A DNA stretch of 64,000 nt from Labyrinthula sp. Ha. Lineage: Eukaryota > Sar > Bigyra > Labyrinthulida > Labyrinthulaceae. The DNA lies in the NCBI GenBank assembly GCA_015227615.1, contig JAALGZ010000050.1, positions 62,001-126,000 on the forward strand, written 5' to 3'. A program made the translations under genes and the position numbers. Shown here one piece after another: positions 23,832-34,266 of the stretch (its first letter is position 1; every line of letters starts with the position of its first letter). The notes under the pieces are model-generated. The model saw nothing but the letters and a program-made list of their open reading frames with translations. It did not search any database and was not told the origin of the DNA.

Positions 23832-24062
23832 TAGGCATTGAAGTTGATAAGAATTATCAATTATTGCTTGATATATTTTTTATTCCTGCCAATAACAGAG
23901 TTAGTATTTGATTCGTATCAAAAGGTTCAGAATCTATTCCATATTCAAATGATCATTAGTAATCACCTAAAATGATTTGGGAATTGTCGGAATCTATTAA
24001 TAAAAAGACCATGAACAAAAAAAAATATTGATAAATTATCAATAAATCAAATACGATCATTA
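23832..24062. mobile_element. degenerate non-autonomous hAT-like DNA element (MITE)
   Basis: The left end TAGGCATTGAAGTTGATAAG continues into AATTATCAATTATTGC. The right end contains TATTGATAAATTATCAATAA, shared with the larger copy at 32630-33255. Subterminal GAATTxTCxGAATCxATxAATAA also matches that copy. It is about 231 bp long and has no coding capacity. The flanking octamers (ATTCCAAG and TTTCTAGA) match poorly, so the insertion is old or the right boundary is inexact. Confidence 0.55.
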
Positions 24063-26781
24063 TTTCTAGATGGAAAATTTACCTAGGGAATCAAATATGT
24101 CAGTGCAACGCATAAAAACGATAGAGCTAATGGCTCCAAGAATTTCATTAAGCAGTTTTTTCATCTCTTATGATGATCAGCCATAGACCGGCACGGATTA
24201 AATTTCTTACGATCACATGGCGAATAGTGCGTTGTTAAGATTATACAAGTGCTATTAAAACTAATGGGATTCTAGATGTACAAAAACACATCATTACAAT
24301 TCCCTACCATTTGAGTAACGAAAAACAAAAGTTCACTAAACATGAGCCCACACATAGCAAGGTTCATCATCGCTAACCCCGGAGTTTGGAGTCATTCAAT
24401 AATAAATAATTTTAAAATAAGAATATATATAAGTATCCAATAGTAATGATCTAATGCTGTGTGATGAGCTAACTTCTTTATATTAGATCTCTAGTGGTTT
24501 AAGAAGATTACGTTGAGTGGACCCTCAAAAAGTCGTCAACTTAGAAACTCTATCCACTGTTGAAGTAGTGAAGAAGACAGTATACCTCTAATTAAAGCTT
24601 ATTCGAACTTTTACCAAGGATTCCGAATTTAGGAATTCTGACATGAATCTATTCAAGATCTAGATTTGTAGGGTTAGATCATTGTCTTACTTGAATCTAT
24701 GAAATTCAGTATAACTTGTAAATATACCATATTTAGAGTTTGACTTGCGAAGTCTTACATTTATTATGTTTTTGGACAGAATGGATGTGTAACTGTCCAC
24801 GTGAATAAACCCCTGGTTTTATTTCAAGTCTGTATTACCGGTATCTAGCTCTTCGAATGTGATTAGCATTTTTTCCCCGTCGACATGAAACTTGGCTCTA
24901 AGGATTCGCATCTATTTTATTTTCATTTCTGCATATGATTGATACTTGATGCAATGATTCAAAATGAATTATCAAAATATAATAGAGCTGCGTGTTACCT
25001 ATCATATAGTAATGAGTTAGTTAAATGTAAGTACGCTCAAAACTATTTACATTAGTTTCCACCTGAGTAGCAAGTGTACTCGTACACAACTTGTGGTACT
25101 TTCTAATTTAATAATTTTTTAATGCTCCTAGACTTGCTTTGAATTTTAAATTAACTATGGTAAGTGTTTCCACTGGTTTAACATTCTGAGGTTGCAATAG
25201 TTTAGAGAGAGTAATTCAGCCTGTGATTCATCTGCGCTCGTGGGTTCACGATATGGTGCATAGATTTCTTATTAATTTCACATCTTGTATCTCTTTTACA
25301 TTGAAAAGCATTGAATCATATTTCAGTATTTAGAGCTCTCCACGTTCATTGAATATTTCATAAAACTGCTATCATACTCAGGATTTCTTGGATTTATGTG
25401 CAACCCTTGATACATTTGAATCAGCTGATGAAGAGGTCAGATCTCTAGCCTAAATACAGCGCTATGTTACGTTCTAGTTCTTACGGCTTTTGACAGGGTA
25501 ATCTTTTTCTCACCAATAGGGACTTTCCAATTCAGTTACAATCTTTCAAAATCTACTTGGTTATTCCTGAGGAATTGAACCTTCGTTCTATTCAAGAACT
25601 GAAGACGGGTTAGCTCTCCCCGAGAACATAATAGGTCTTGTTTATCACTGCGCAGTTAGTTCTTATCACATCCATCATTTTTACCCTAAAAATAATGCTA
25701 TATTGTACAGTCATAGCTTTCTATTACCAAGAAATGAGACTATGACACAGTGCTCAATATGAAAATGTAAGGAAGGATTGTTGATGACAAGTACTACATA
25801 TCCATCCGTTCAGTAATCTTGCTTTGATTAACCCTCGATATAAGAACACAATTCTAATTATCAATGAACTAAATTTCCAGAAAGGCTAATTAATATTTCT
25901 GTTTTGTGCAAATATGAATTGTTCTCACCGAAACGGTTCCTTAGAATTAACTATGGACCTTGATTTCTCTAGAGTATGTTCTAGAAAACGGGGAATAGTG
26001 ACTCAAGCAAAGTAGTACTCATATCCAAAACACATTTAAATACTTTTTCCCTTTTTCTCTTGGCGATTTAGGTTTTTACTGAAAAGTTATCAAAACCATT
26101 TGGACACTTGCTATCATAACTCATTTTATCAAGAATACCCTGCTAGAATACAAAGCTAAGTCTTTAATAATCTTGACAGAAGATTTTGTACATAAAACCA
26201 ATTCTTGGCTACTTGTTTCACTTGTTCGGGGGAACATTTCAACTTATCAAATTGTTACGTAAAATAGCAGAAGCACCAGGGATGGCAGAGGCACTAATTT
26301 TTGCTATGTTCATTCCTATTGCTATTAATTAAAATCATCTATTGATAATTTCTCTCTCTAAATGGAACAACTTCAAAAAAGTCTTAACTTTATTAGCAAT
26401 AATACTATCTCTATTATATTCCTTTCTCTTATCTTTACTATCATTTATCTCATAGTTAGCTCCTAGTTTTTTTCTAGTGTTTACTTCTGACCACTTCAAA
26501 CTTTTCAACGGATCGAATGCTTCTTAGAATCGTAATAGTCCAAAAACTACCCATGCATTTTAAGGATAGAAATCAATTGCCCAAAATAATTGTCTTGTAC
26601 GGTACCACAATGTAATCGATTTCCCGCGGCCTTCATGTTTATTTTTTCGGGTCGAGAGTTTTGAATTAGGCCAACTCTGCAGTTGAAAGTTTCGAGAGCT
26701 CGAGAAAAAATCTATTGTTAATTTTTTTATTTGTTATCTCGTTTGAAACTTCTAAGAAGTAAGCGCAGAAAATAAAACAGA
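24063..26781. other. gene desert upstream of HSF
   Basis: No open frame of note and no RNA gene were seen. The final 150 bp before HSF contain CGAGAG-type motifs described separately. Confidence 0.55.
26690..26707. promoter_or_regulatory. near-palindromic CGAGA motif upstream of HSF
   Basis: TTTCGAGAGCTCGAGAAA lies 75 bp before the HSF start codon and is an imperfect palindrome around GAGCTC. A related TCGAGAG sits at about 26652. The GAA/TTC spacing does not match a clean heat shock element, so autoregulation by HSF is only a possibility. Confidence 0.25.
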
Positions 26782-27612
26782 ATGAAGCAATCAACTGAAA
26801 TTCACAGACACACTACTCCACTTCCCCCTTTCCTGGACAAATTACTAAACATTGTAACTTCCTGCCCTAAAGAATATGGTTCATGGACTCCTGAAGGAGA
26901 TAAATTTGTTATTCACAACAAAGACTTTAATTCACAAGTACTTTCTAGGTATTTCACTGGCACTCCCAAAACGTATTACACACAATATTTTTCATTTTCT
27001 AGTTTTATTAGACAACTTCATTTTTATGGCTTCAAGAAACAAGATCATGGTGATGGAGCTTGGTCTTTCCAACACGACAAGCTGCTAAGAGATAATTTAA
27101 AACTGATTGGTGAAATAAAGCGAAAATCAAAACCATCATCTTCAACTTTTGTATCTAAGAGAGAGTTTAATGCTGTAAAACAAGAAGCTGAACTGCTGAA
27201 AAAGCAACTGATAGAAATGAAAGAGTTATTTAAAAAAGAAATAGAAGCCTTAAAGAAGGATATAGAAGAGGAGAAGATGAAGCATCAGATGACTGGGAGT
27301 GAAAATATTGGATATACTTATGGATGGATCACTTCAGAAGTAAATGGAGTAAACAGTTTACCTATAAGAAAGAAGAGAAAAACATCTGAAAATGGTGATG
27401 TAGATTTAGATATGTTTCCTGTGAAAGAAGAAGTGAGCCAAACTTCATGGAACAGTATTTTTCGTGGGAATGAAGGTGATGAGTTTACGGATTATAAAAA
27501 GAATATAAAAGAAGAACCTGGAACTTTTGCTTTGAATGATAATTTTCAGGATGAAAACAGTTTGGCTGGTCTTCCTCTTGCAGATTCTTCTTTGCTGAAT
27601 TGGAATCTCTAA
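26782..27612 (+). CDS. HSF: heat shock transcription factor
   Basis: A 276-residue HSF. The DNA-binding domain spans about residues 14-110, with P-P-F-L-D-K-L, then F-V-I-H and the recognition helix S-F-S-S-F-I-R-Q-L-H-F-Y-G-F-K-K (71-86), the family signature. A heptad-rich coiled coil (about 125-168) should give trimerisation. R-K-K-R-K at 196-200 is a likely nuclear signal. Two psi-K-x-E sites, V-K-E-E (K215) and I-K-E-E-P (K243), fit SUMO-acceptor consensus sequences. The acidic, hydrophobic C-terminus is a plausible activation region. HSFs bind GAA/TTC repeats and turn on chaperone genes under stress. It is encoded in a single exon with a TAA stop and is isolated in a desert. Confidence 0.95.
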   Translation: MKQSTEIHRHTTPLPPFLDKLLNIVTSCPKEYGSWTPEGDKFVIHNKDFNSQVLSRYFTGTPKTYYTQYFSFSSFIRQLHFYGFKKQDHGDGAWSFQHDKLLRDNLKLIGEIKRKSKPSSSTFVSKREFNAVKQEAELLKKQLIEMKELFKKEIEALKKDIEEEKMKHQMTGSENIGYTYGWITSEVNGVNSLPIRKKRKTSENGDVDLDMFPVKEEVSQTSWNSIFRGNEGDEFTDYKKNIKEEPGTFALNDNFQDENSLAGLPLADSSLLNWNL

Positions 27613-30600
27613 GAAAGTAATTGGATAGTTTGTAATTCTCTTTGAGTTGTTGTGTTCTTTGAGTATTTTTTATTTTTGAGTTGGGTTGAAAAAATTTTCC
27701 AAATAAATTTTTGGGTGTAATACTAAAGCGAGATTATTTTTGTATTGTTCTTTATCTACCCCTAAGGGTTGATATAAGCCAAACTTTATTTGTTTGTTTA
27801 ACTTGAGTTAATGAAAGAAAAAAGTCGTGAATCTACAAATGCAGAAGAATAATATTGATAAACTGTGTTTGAACAGCATAGAAACTATTAGATGGTGAGT
27901 TTGAATGTCTTACTTATTGGTAGCAGCCTTTTAGTTTGTTTGATGTACTTCATATTACTAAAGTATGAAAAACAGCATATATGTAGAAAAGGCAAACGAA
28001 ATATATTTGTTCCAAGTTTAAAGGTAATTATTCGTGATTATTTATCCCTTAGCTGTTTTATTCATTTTTCATGAAATGATATACTTTTTACTTTAGAATA
28101 CATTCAGAACAAGGAAAGAAAAATTCTATAGTATTTTATTTGAAGGCTCTTTGTTTCTAAAATACATTTCCATTATTTCTTCCTTTTTTATTTGAACTAT
28201 TATTTACTTATAAAATTTATAATGTGTATAAAACCCTTGACTCTCTTATCGCCTTTTCTATTCCCGTAGCTTCTGGAATAATGTTTTTTCTATTATTTTT
28301 TTACTACTTTCTGAAGAGATTAACATCTCTCAACACCTACTATTTTACTATGATCAATTTCTTACATGATCTGTTCAATAGCATTTCTTTTTCAATTTTT
28401 TTTTCAATTTTTTTTGATCCTATTGGATGAAATACTACTTAATAGAGAAAATGAGAACATGAGAGTTTGATAACTAAAGTTGAAGCTATGATTGATTAAC
28501 ATTTGATTTACAGCACTATGGCATACTGTGGATTTAAAAATATTTTCTGCGATTGAGTTTTCCGCAGTTTGTTATATTTATTTTTTTCATTGCAGAATTT
28601 TGAACTTTTCTCTTGTATTTACTCTGATTCTAGTGTAGAGAAACTAGATTAAACCAAAAAATAAAATGACTCCCGAAAAGATTCAGCAAGATTAAATATT
28701 CTTAGCCTGATGTTAACTCAAAGAAAAGTTCTTGAGTCCTAACTTAACTTTATTATATTTTACATCATCCCAAGTATGTTTTTTCATTGGTACCTAAGGG
28801 AGAGTTTGCATTTCTGAAATAGTTTACTTAATCTAGGCGAGATTTGCTCTTGTATTCAGCACTTCATACCAAAAGATATAGCAGAACTGTTTTGACCCAG
28901 TCATGTTATCTACTTTGACAATTCTCTCTCTATGATGTTAAATGTTTTCTGTATAAAATATCTTTTTCATGATTAGGTAGGAAAATCAGTAATGTTGCTA
29001 TTAAGCATAAATGAAACTTCAGTTGCAAAAAGGTTCCCACTATTCAAAATACAGTGTGCCATACTCCTCATTGGATTCAGCAATTTTTTTTCCAAAAGTA
29101 CCGTTTCTTGCTAATCTGCCTATTTTATAGAAAAGATGTTTCCTAAAGTAAAGTTACGATATTTGGGCCGCGTGTTTCTCACAAAATCCCGCTGTTTGTG
29201 GGCGAAATCCTTAGTTTCTAAGTTGGTTAGTTTTTGTTAAGCAAGGATTTGAGAAATTAGTGTTCTTCATGTTATTTTCATCTTTAGGATTAAATGGATA
29301 AATAGAAGTTTATTAGACTATCAATCTTTTCTTAGCAAGGATTGTTTCAGGTTATCATCGGTACTTATTCTTCAAAAACACTCTCTTTGGAAGTTTGGTT
29401 AGACTACTTAGTACAAATAAGAAGAAAGAGAAATCTTTCAGCATATTCAGCCCTTGCGGTTGCGGTTTGAACCATAAAACCAACTGAAACTCTTTATGAA
29501 TCTCACATTTTTTTCGTTCCCTGGGGCAACTGAAGAATAAAGCAATATATTAACTCACAGTCTCATTTCAGGTATTATAGTCGCTCATGAATTGTTTAAT
29601 TTTCTATTTAGAACCAACTAATACCAATATTCTACTTAGTTTTACTGGCATAATTAAAGTACTAGCTCAGTTTACCTAATTATGATGCTCAGTACATAAT
29701 TATTCTGCAGTAAATTCTTTAAATTATTGTTGATCCACCCAGAATCCTCATACTAAGCAAATTCAAGAAAATACATAACCAAGTTACACTTAAATTTTTC
29801 CAAAGTTTCTCTACATAAACTTGACTGTACAAATAATTGGTCCAACTGCCTTGACTATTCATAATCTTCTGCATATATTCTCTTCTAAGAACCAAAGCTC
29901 TAACCTGTGCTCTAGTCGTTCTACTCCAAGCTGTCTAGAAGCTGCATATCGAATTTTCATGAAGATTTCGAAAAGAGAAAATGCTATACTGGAGCCAAAG
30001 GGATATATTAATTATTATATTTCATTAAACTGTGTCTAGTGAGCTTTGTGCCAAGTTTGAATATTTTGGTTCTCCTGAAATAACTTTATCAATGGATATT
30101 GATCCCTACTCGGACCATCTCTTTCCAATTCTACTAACCCGCTTCCTTTTCGTTTACACCTTTCTTACGTTACTCTAATTGATGTTAATATCTTTTATTT
30201 GTTACTTCTACCAGATATCTTACACTTAATGAAGGTTCATTGATTTAAATTAAATCTCAATATGATGAAAACCTGGGTTTTGAGGTGGTTTTCCTCCATG
30301 GAATCATGTGATACTATTACAGTGAAGTCTCGTAAGGTTGGACCCCTTTAGAAGTACAATTTAAGCCTGGTTGCCTTAAAAGATATATTGATATTACAAT
30401 AGCTATGTACACAAGGTATATCTTTTCGGCAATTAAGCTTTTTTGTTTCAAACAACAAAAATATCTACAACATTTTACGCTTGAATGTATTCAAAGTAGC
30501 AAGAGTTATCATCAAATTTTTCTCCTATATGTTGTTACAGATTTTACTTTTTTTATCCTAATCTAAATAATTTCCTAATCGAGGATATATTTAAATTTTC

Positions 30601-32629
30601 ATCTTACTATTTCTTGTTACTCTTGGTACCAGCTAATTCCTCCAAGTATCATGAGGTCGTTTCTACCTATTTTCTAGTAATAAGTGAAGAAATTACTTAC
30701 TAATTAAAACTAATTTTTTCAGTTTCTGCATGAGTGACCAAGTTGCTTGCACAAAATTATGATTAACTTATATACTAATTTCTTTCTTCTTTTGTGTTTG
30801 TCTAATTTTGAGCTTAAGAATAAAACCCTAATGTTGTAAATCAATGACAATGTCTCAGGTATATTTTTTATATATTCGGAAGAGCTTTCAGAGATATTTT
30901 CTCCAAAGCTAAATGATAAACTGTAGTCAACTTTGTTTTAAGTTATACTTGGTGTTATTACAGATACACACTGATAAATATGGAGACTACTGACAGATCA
31001 ATTTTCTTTTTCTTAAGAATGTTGATTAACTTGCTGGAGAAAAACAATATATATATTGAGAAAATCAAAGACTCATAATTTGCCTTGTAGTAGCCCAGAT
31101 ACTCGGGTTTACCTGAAGATAGATTGACTATGCTACATAATACATACTTCAAATACTTAGTTCAGGCAGCTTTTTCTGGATCGCAACATTCCATGAATAA
31201 ATTTTGCCTTCTGCTTAGTTAGGAAAAGATTTATGAATATATAAGGTTTATTTTAGGCGTGATTCATAAAACTATGTCTTGGCGATACATCTTCATCTAC
31301 CGCAGAAAATAATTTTTCAAGAAAAACAAGAGGTAAAACCGATTTTACATATACAAGAATAGATTTTACTGTTGCGAGGCTTTATATAGTTTTTTAATAG
31401 TGTATCGTCTTAGCTTTTGTAGATTGGTACTGTTTGTTGGTTAAAATCAAAAGCTCTTTTTATTGAGTGAATAAACTGTTTCTGAGAATAAAGCGAACAT
31501 TTTATACCTAGATAAGGAGATAAACTTAGATTTTTAAATCATTTGGAGAAAATTCTTAATAAGTTACTCTAGCTCTCTAGTGCACCAAAGGGGGGGAAGC
31601 TAAGTCAAACATTTTACAGGTAATTCCTTACTAGTCTTGATCTCACTTTGAACACGCACAAGTTAACTTTTTTATATCTCATATGTGCAATTAACCTCTC
31701 TTTGTACTCATTGCAATGAATTTGGGCTTAATATGCTGTCTGCTTGTTTTCATTCCTTTTTAATTCTTTGTTTTTCTAGAACTATTGAGCTATTTCTTAC
31801 TTCTTTGGACACTATATCATGTAATTTCTACTCCCTTGTAATTATTATCTTTTGCTTCATAACAACCTTTCCCCACGTTGTAAAAGAAACTTTTCTTCCC
31901 AGTTCGTTAAAGATTCTTCTGTACCATGGAGTGTCTTTCTTTAATCCAGGGATATTTAGCAATATTAAACACCCCAACAATGCATCAATTCTTCCTTTCT
32001 AGTCATCCTAAAGCTTTTCAGCTTATTTAAAAGCTTTGGATTTTATCCTACCCGCATCTTCGTGGAATTTAAATTGCTCTTTCTTGCTTGTTTCCTTTGT
32101 TAAGTATCTTGATTTCTGTTATGTCAAATGGCTCTTACATTTAAATCAAAGTCTGATGAACAGTGTCGACATGCACTAAGAGATGAGAAAATGTTTTTGA
32201 TTGGAAGACGCCCTTCCAATTCATTTTGACGCTGTTGAAAAGGAACAAGCAGCTGAGGAAGTTGTGAGTTACTGCTCCAGGGCTGAAGCTTAGTAGCCTA
32301 GCTACTTCTGTGTCTTGTCTAACAAAGGCTGATGGAACATAAAAATTCAGCTATTGCAATTGATTCGATGATAATCATAACCCAATATTATGATATTAAA
32401 TCAAATGATTTTTTGAACAAGAATAGTGTCAAAGTTTGCATTCGATAGTTTATTGTAATACTGACCTAGGTTAATGTCTAACCCACAGCCTCGAAAGGCA
32501 ATGACTAATCTTAGACTCCACTGCAACTAGAGAATATGAAAAAACAAAAGAGTTCCCTTAATACTTGTGCTAATAATTATCTTAGATATTTGGGTGCTGA
32601 GATCGTAATTTCCTGCACTAAATTGCAAG
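27613..32629. other. 5-kb gene desert downstream of HSF
   Basis: I see no confident gene. At 27892-28020 a short membrane-like open frame is followed by an intron-like GTAATT...CCTTAG of 29 nt, but splicing yields only about 52 residues. It is left unannotated. Other frames (28224-28430, 31685-32002) start without ATG and look like chance. Confidence 0.5.
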
Positions 32630-33255
32630 TAGGGGTCGGATTTGACAAAAATTATCAATAATTATTTGATAATCATTTTTGTTCTCAGTATCAATAAAAG
32701 AATTTGCATTTTGATTTTTATCAAATAATTCTGATTTTATTTTGATTATCAAATAATAATCAATAATAAATTGGGCCATATGGCTCTAGACCGAGCGGCC
32801 GAACAAAAATGTATTGCTTCTGCACAGCACGAAAATCCATATAGAAAGACCATGTTGCCCGAAAATAATTCGGCAATAAGATGCAGCATGGTCCTATATA
32901 GGGTTTCTTAATGAAACACTATACCGCAGTATAACGGTAAGACTCTGTTGTGGTGGAACATTGGTACAGACTTGGCAAACAAAATGGTTACGGCCAGATA
33001 CGGTGTTATCGTAAAGAAATCTTGGTCATACACCCCGTGTTTAGCAGAGTTCCATACGGTGGCAACGTGAAATATAGATTCTTTTGAACACTTGGACTAA
33101 GTCAATGTGGCCTATTTTATTGTTATTATTATTATTATTATTTGATTATCAATAATCAATCAAGATTGTTTTTGAATTATCAGAATCAATCAATAAGAAA
33201 AAATCTGGGAAAATTTCTTATTGATAAATTATCAATAAATGAAAACCGAGGCCTA
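32630..33255. mobile_element. non-autonomous hAT-like DNA transposon with long inverted ends
   Basis: The 626-bp element starts TAGGGGTCGG and ends CCGAGGCCTA, typical hAT-type termini. The imperfect inverted ends are about 130 bp long, rich in TTATCAATAA and ATTATTATT, and each finishes near TGGGCCAT or its inverse. The interior is more GC-rich than its surroundings and carries a strong hairpin (about 32838-32900). It has no coding capacity, so any movement needed a transposase supplied in trans. The 8-bp target duplication has one mismatch, suggesting a moderately old insertion. The element ends 110 bp before the NDUFB4-like start codon and may sit in its promoter. Confidence 0.75.
32838..32900. 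repeat. nested hairpin inside the hAT-like element
   Basis: ATATAGAAAGACCATGTTGC pairs with GCAGCATGGTCCTATAT, with few mismatches. The loop holds a second inverted repeat (TTGCCCGAA and TTCGGCAA). It may be a transposase-binding or structural feature of the element. Confidence 0.55.
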
Positions 33256-33364
33256 ATTGTAAGTATTTGTTTTTCCATATGTGTGTTCTGCTACTAAATT
33301 TTAATAAACAGATTGCGATATTGCCCAAAAACCTCAATTCCTGATCATCACAAAACAGTAAGAA

Positions 33365-33665
33365 ATGAAAACAATCTTGAGTAAATCAAATGTCTTCATC
33401 AAGACTCTCCACAGAAATCAAAGGAGAGCATTATCATTCCACAAAAACAAATATGTTGAAGAATGGAATGGTATTAGAGAAGACACGCACAAAGTATTCA
33501 CTATTAATAAGTATTTCTAGTCGATTTCCTTACTCTCTTAGGTCAAACATATTTCCTCTGTTTCTTACCGTAGTTGTGATTCCTGGAACCTTATATGTTG
33601 TCACTGCTAATATTGAAAGCAATAGAAAATATGACTATTTCAATAGGGAAATAATTAAAAATTAA
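33365..33665 (+). CDS. NDUFB4: mitochondrial complex I subunit NDUFB4/B15-like (two exons)
   Basis: Exons 33365-33510 and 33542-33665 are joined by a 31-nt intron, giving 89 residues. Residues 1-27 (M-K-T-I-L-S-K-S then R-N-Q-R-R-A) look like a mitochondrial presequence: basic, hydroxylated, no acids. K-N-K-Y-V-E-E-W-N-G-I-R-E (about 29-40) matches, from memory, the K-N-K-x-x-E-E-W-x-x-x-R-E block of plant NDUFB4-type subunits. A single TM segment follows (about 51-68) with a charged tail. Complex I accessory subunits of this kind sit in the inner-membrane arm. The longest simple ORF here (ATG 33390) uses the wrong frame for exon 1. The gene starts 110 bp after the hAT-like element and ends 13 bp from a convergent small gene. 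Confidence 0.7.
33511..33541 (+). other. 31-nt spliceosomal intron in the NDUFB4-like gene
   Basis: It starts GTATTT and ends CTTACTCTCTTAG. The exon-1 frame hits TAG inside the intron. Removing 31 nt joins AA|G and leads directly into the TM segment. Confidence 0.8.
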
Positions 33666-33678
33666 ATTAATACTTTCC

Positions 33679-33918
33679 TTAATTCACTTTCAAAGCAAGT
33701 TCAAAGCAACAATTATAATGCAACGTCATAACAAAATTGGTTGTAACTGCTGCCTTGAAAAAAACCTTTATCTGCACGTACATATTTTGAGACAGGCAAT
33801 GTTGTGGCGAGTCTTTTATGTTGTAGAACATCGTTGAAACAACTTTGATTGTCCTAGAAAATGAGAAATCTTCAGAAATAAAATGGTCTTTTCTCATCAG
33901 CAACTCAGAGTGGTGCAT
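33679..33918 (-). CDS. small hypothetical protein, possibly with an unseen first exon
   Basis: 79 residues from the ATG at 33918, with no recognisable family. Residues are mixed, with beta-like stretches near the C-terminus. The frame stays open upstream for about 17 further codons with protein-like content (L-L-Y-I-S-N-E-E-E-N-V) but without an ATG, so an upstream exon may exist. I could not find a phase-compatible donor. The stop lies 13 bp from the stop of the convergent NDUFB4-like gene, the same tight tail-to-tail spacing as other secure pairs in this window. This spacing is the main support. Confidence 0.45.
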   Translation of the reverse strand: MHHSELLMRKDHFISEDFSFSRTIKVVSTMFYNIKDSPQHCLSQNMYVQIKVFFKAAVTTNFVMTLHYNCCFELALKVN

Positions 33919-34266
33919 GACATTTTCTTCTTCATTAGAAATGTATAAAAGTTTTTTACCTTGATTTAATTATCTCCATGCTTAATTTTCCATCTTGAAA
34001 TCATTTTATCTCCTTTTTCATTCTTTCTATTTTGTTGGTTTGGTTTCTGGCTTCTAATTATTTTGGGCGATCAGTGATCAATTTCAATGAGTTGCCCAAA
34101 ATTTTAGTTTCCAGTTTTGTTCCTTTTTATGCAAACCTGGAAAACTAATACTAATAAACATCTTTGTTCTATCACATATTACATATTTAGAGCAGTTTCG
34201 GGTATTTATGTTCATAGTATGTTGCGCTTATATTAAAAGTAGAAAATACAATATTTGCATTAAGCT
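33919..34266. other. intergenic spacer
   Basis: 348 bp between two minus-strand genes. It may include an unresolved first exon of the small gene at its left. Nothing else was seen. Confidence 0.5.

Larger units (their letters stand above)
32622..33263. repeat. 8-bp target-site duplication flanking the hAT-like element
   Basis: ATTGCAAG at 32622-32629 and ATTGTAAG at 33256-33263 directly flank the element and differ at one base. Eight-base duplications are the rule for hAT transposons. Confidence 0.7.

Noticed and set aside
27892-28074. Short membrane-like ORF followed by a 29-nt intron-like segment
   Set aside because: Splicing yields only about 52 residues with no similarity. The donor and acceptor could be chance in AT-rich DNA.
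31685-32002. 105-codon plus-strand frame
   Set aside because: It starts with GTG and has no domain, no promoter context and low-complexity hydrophobic content.
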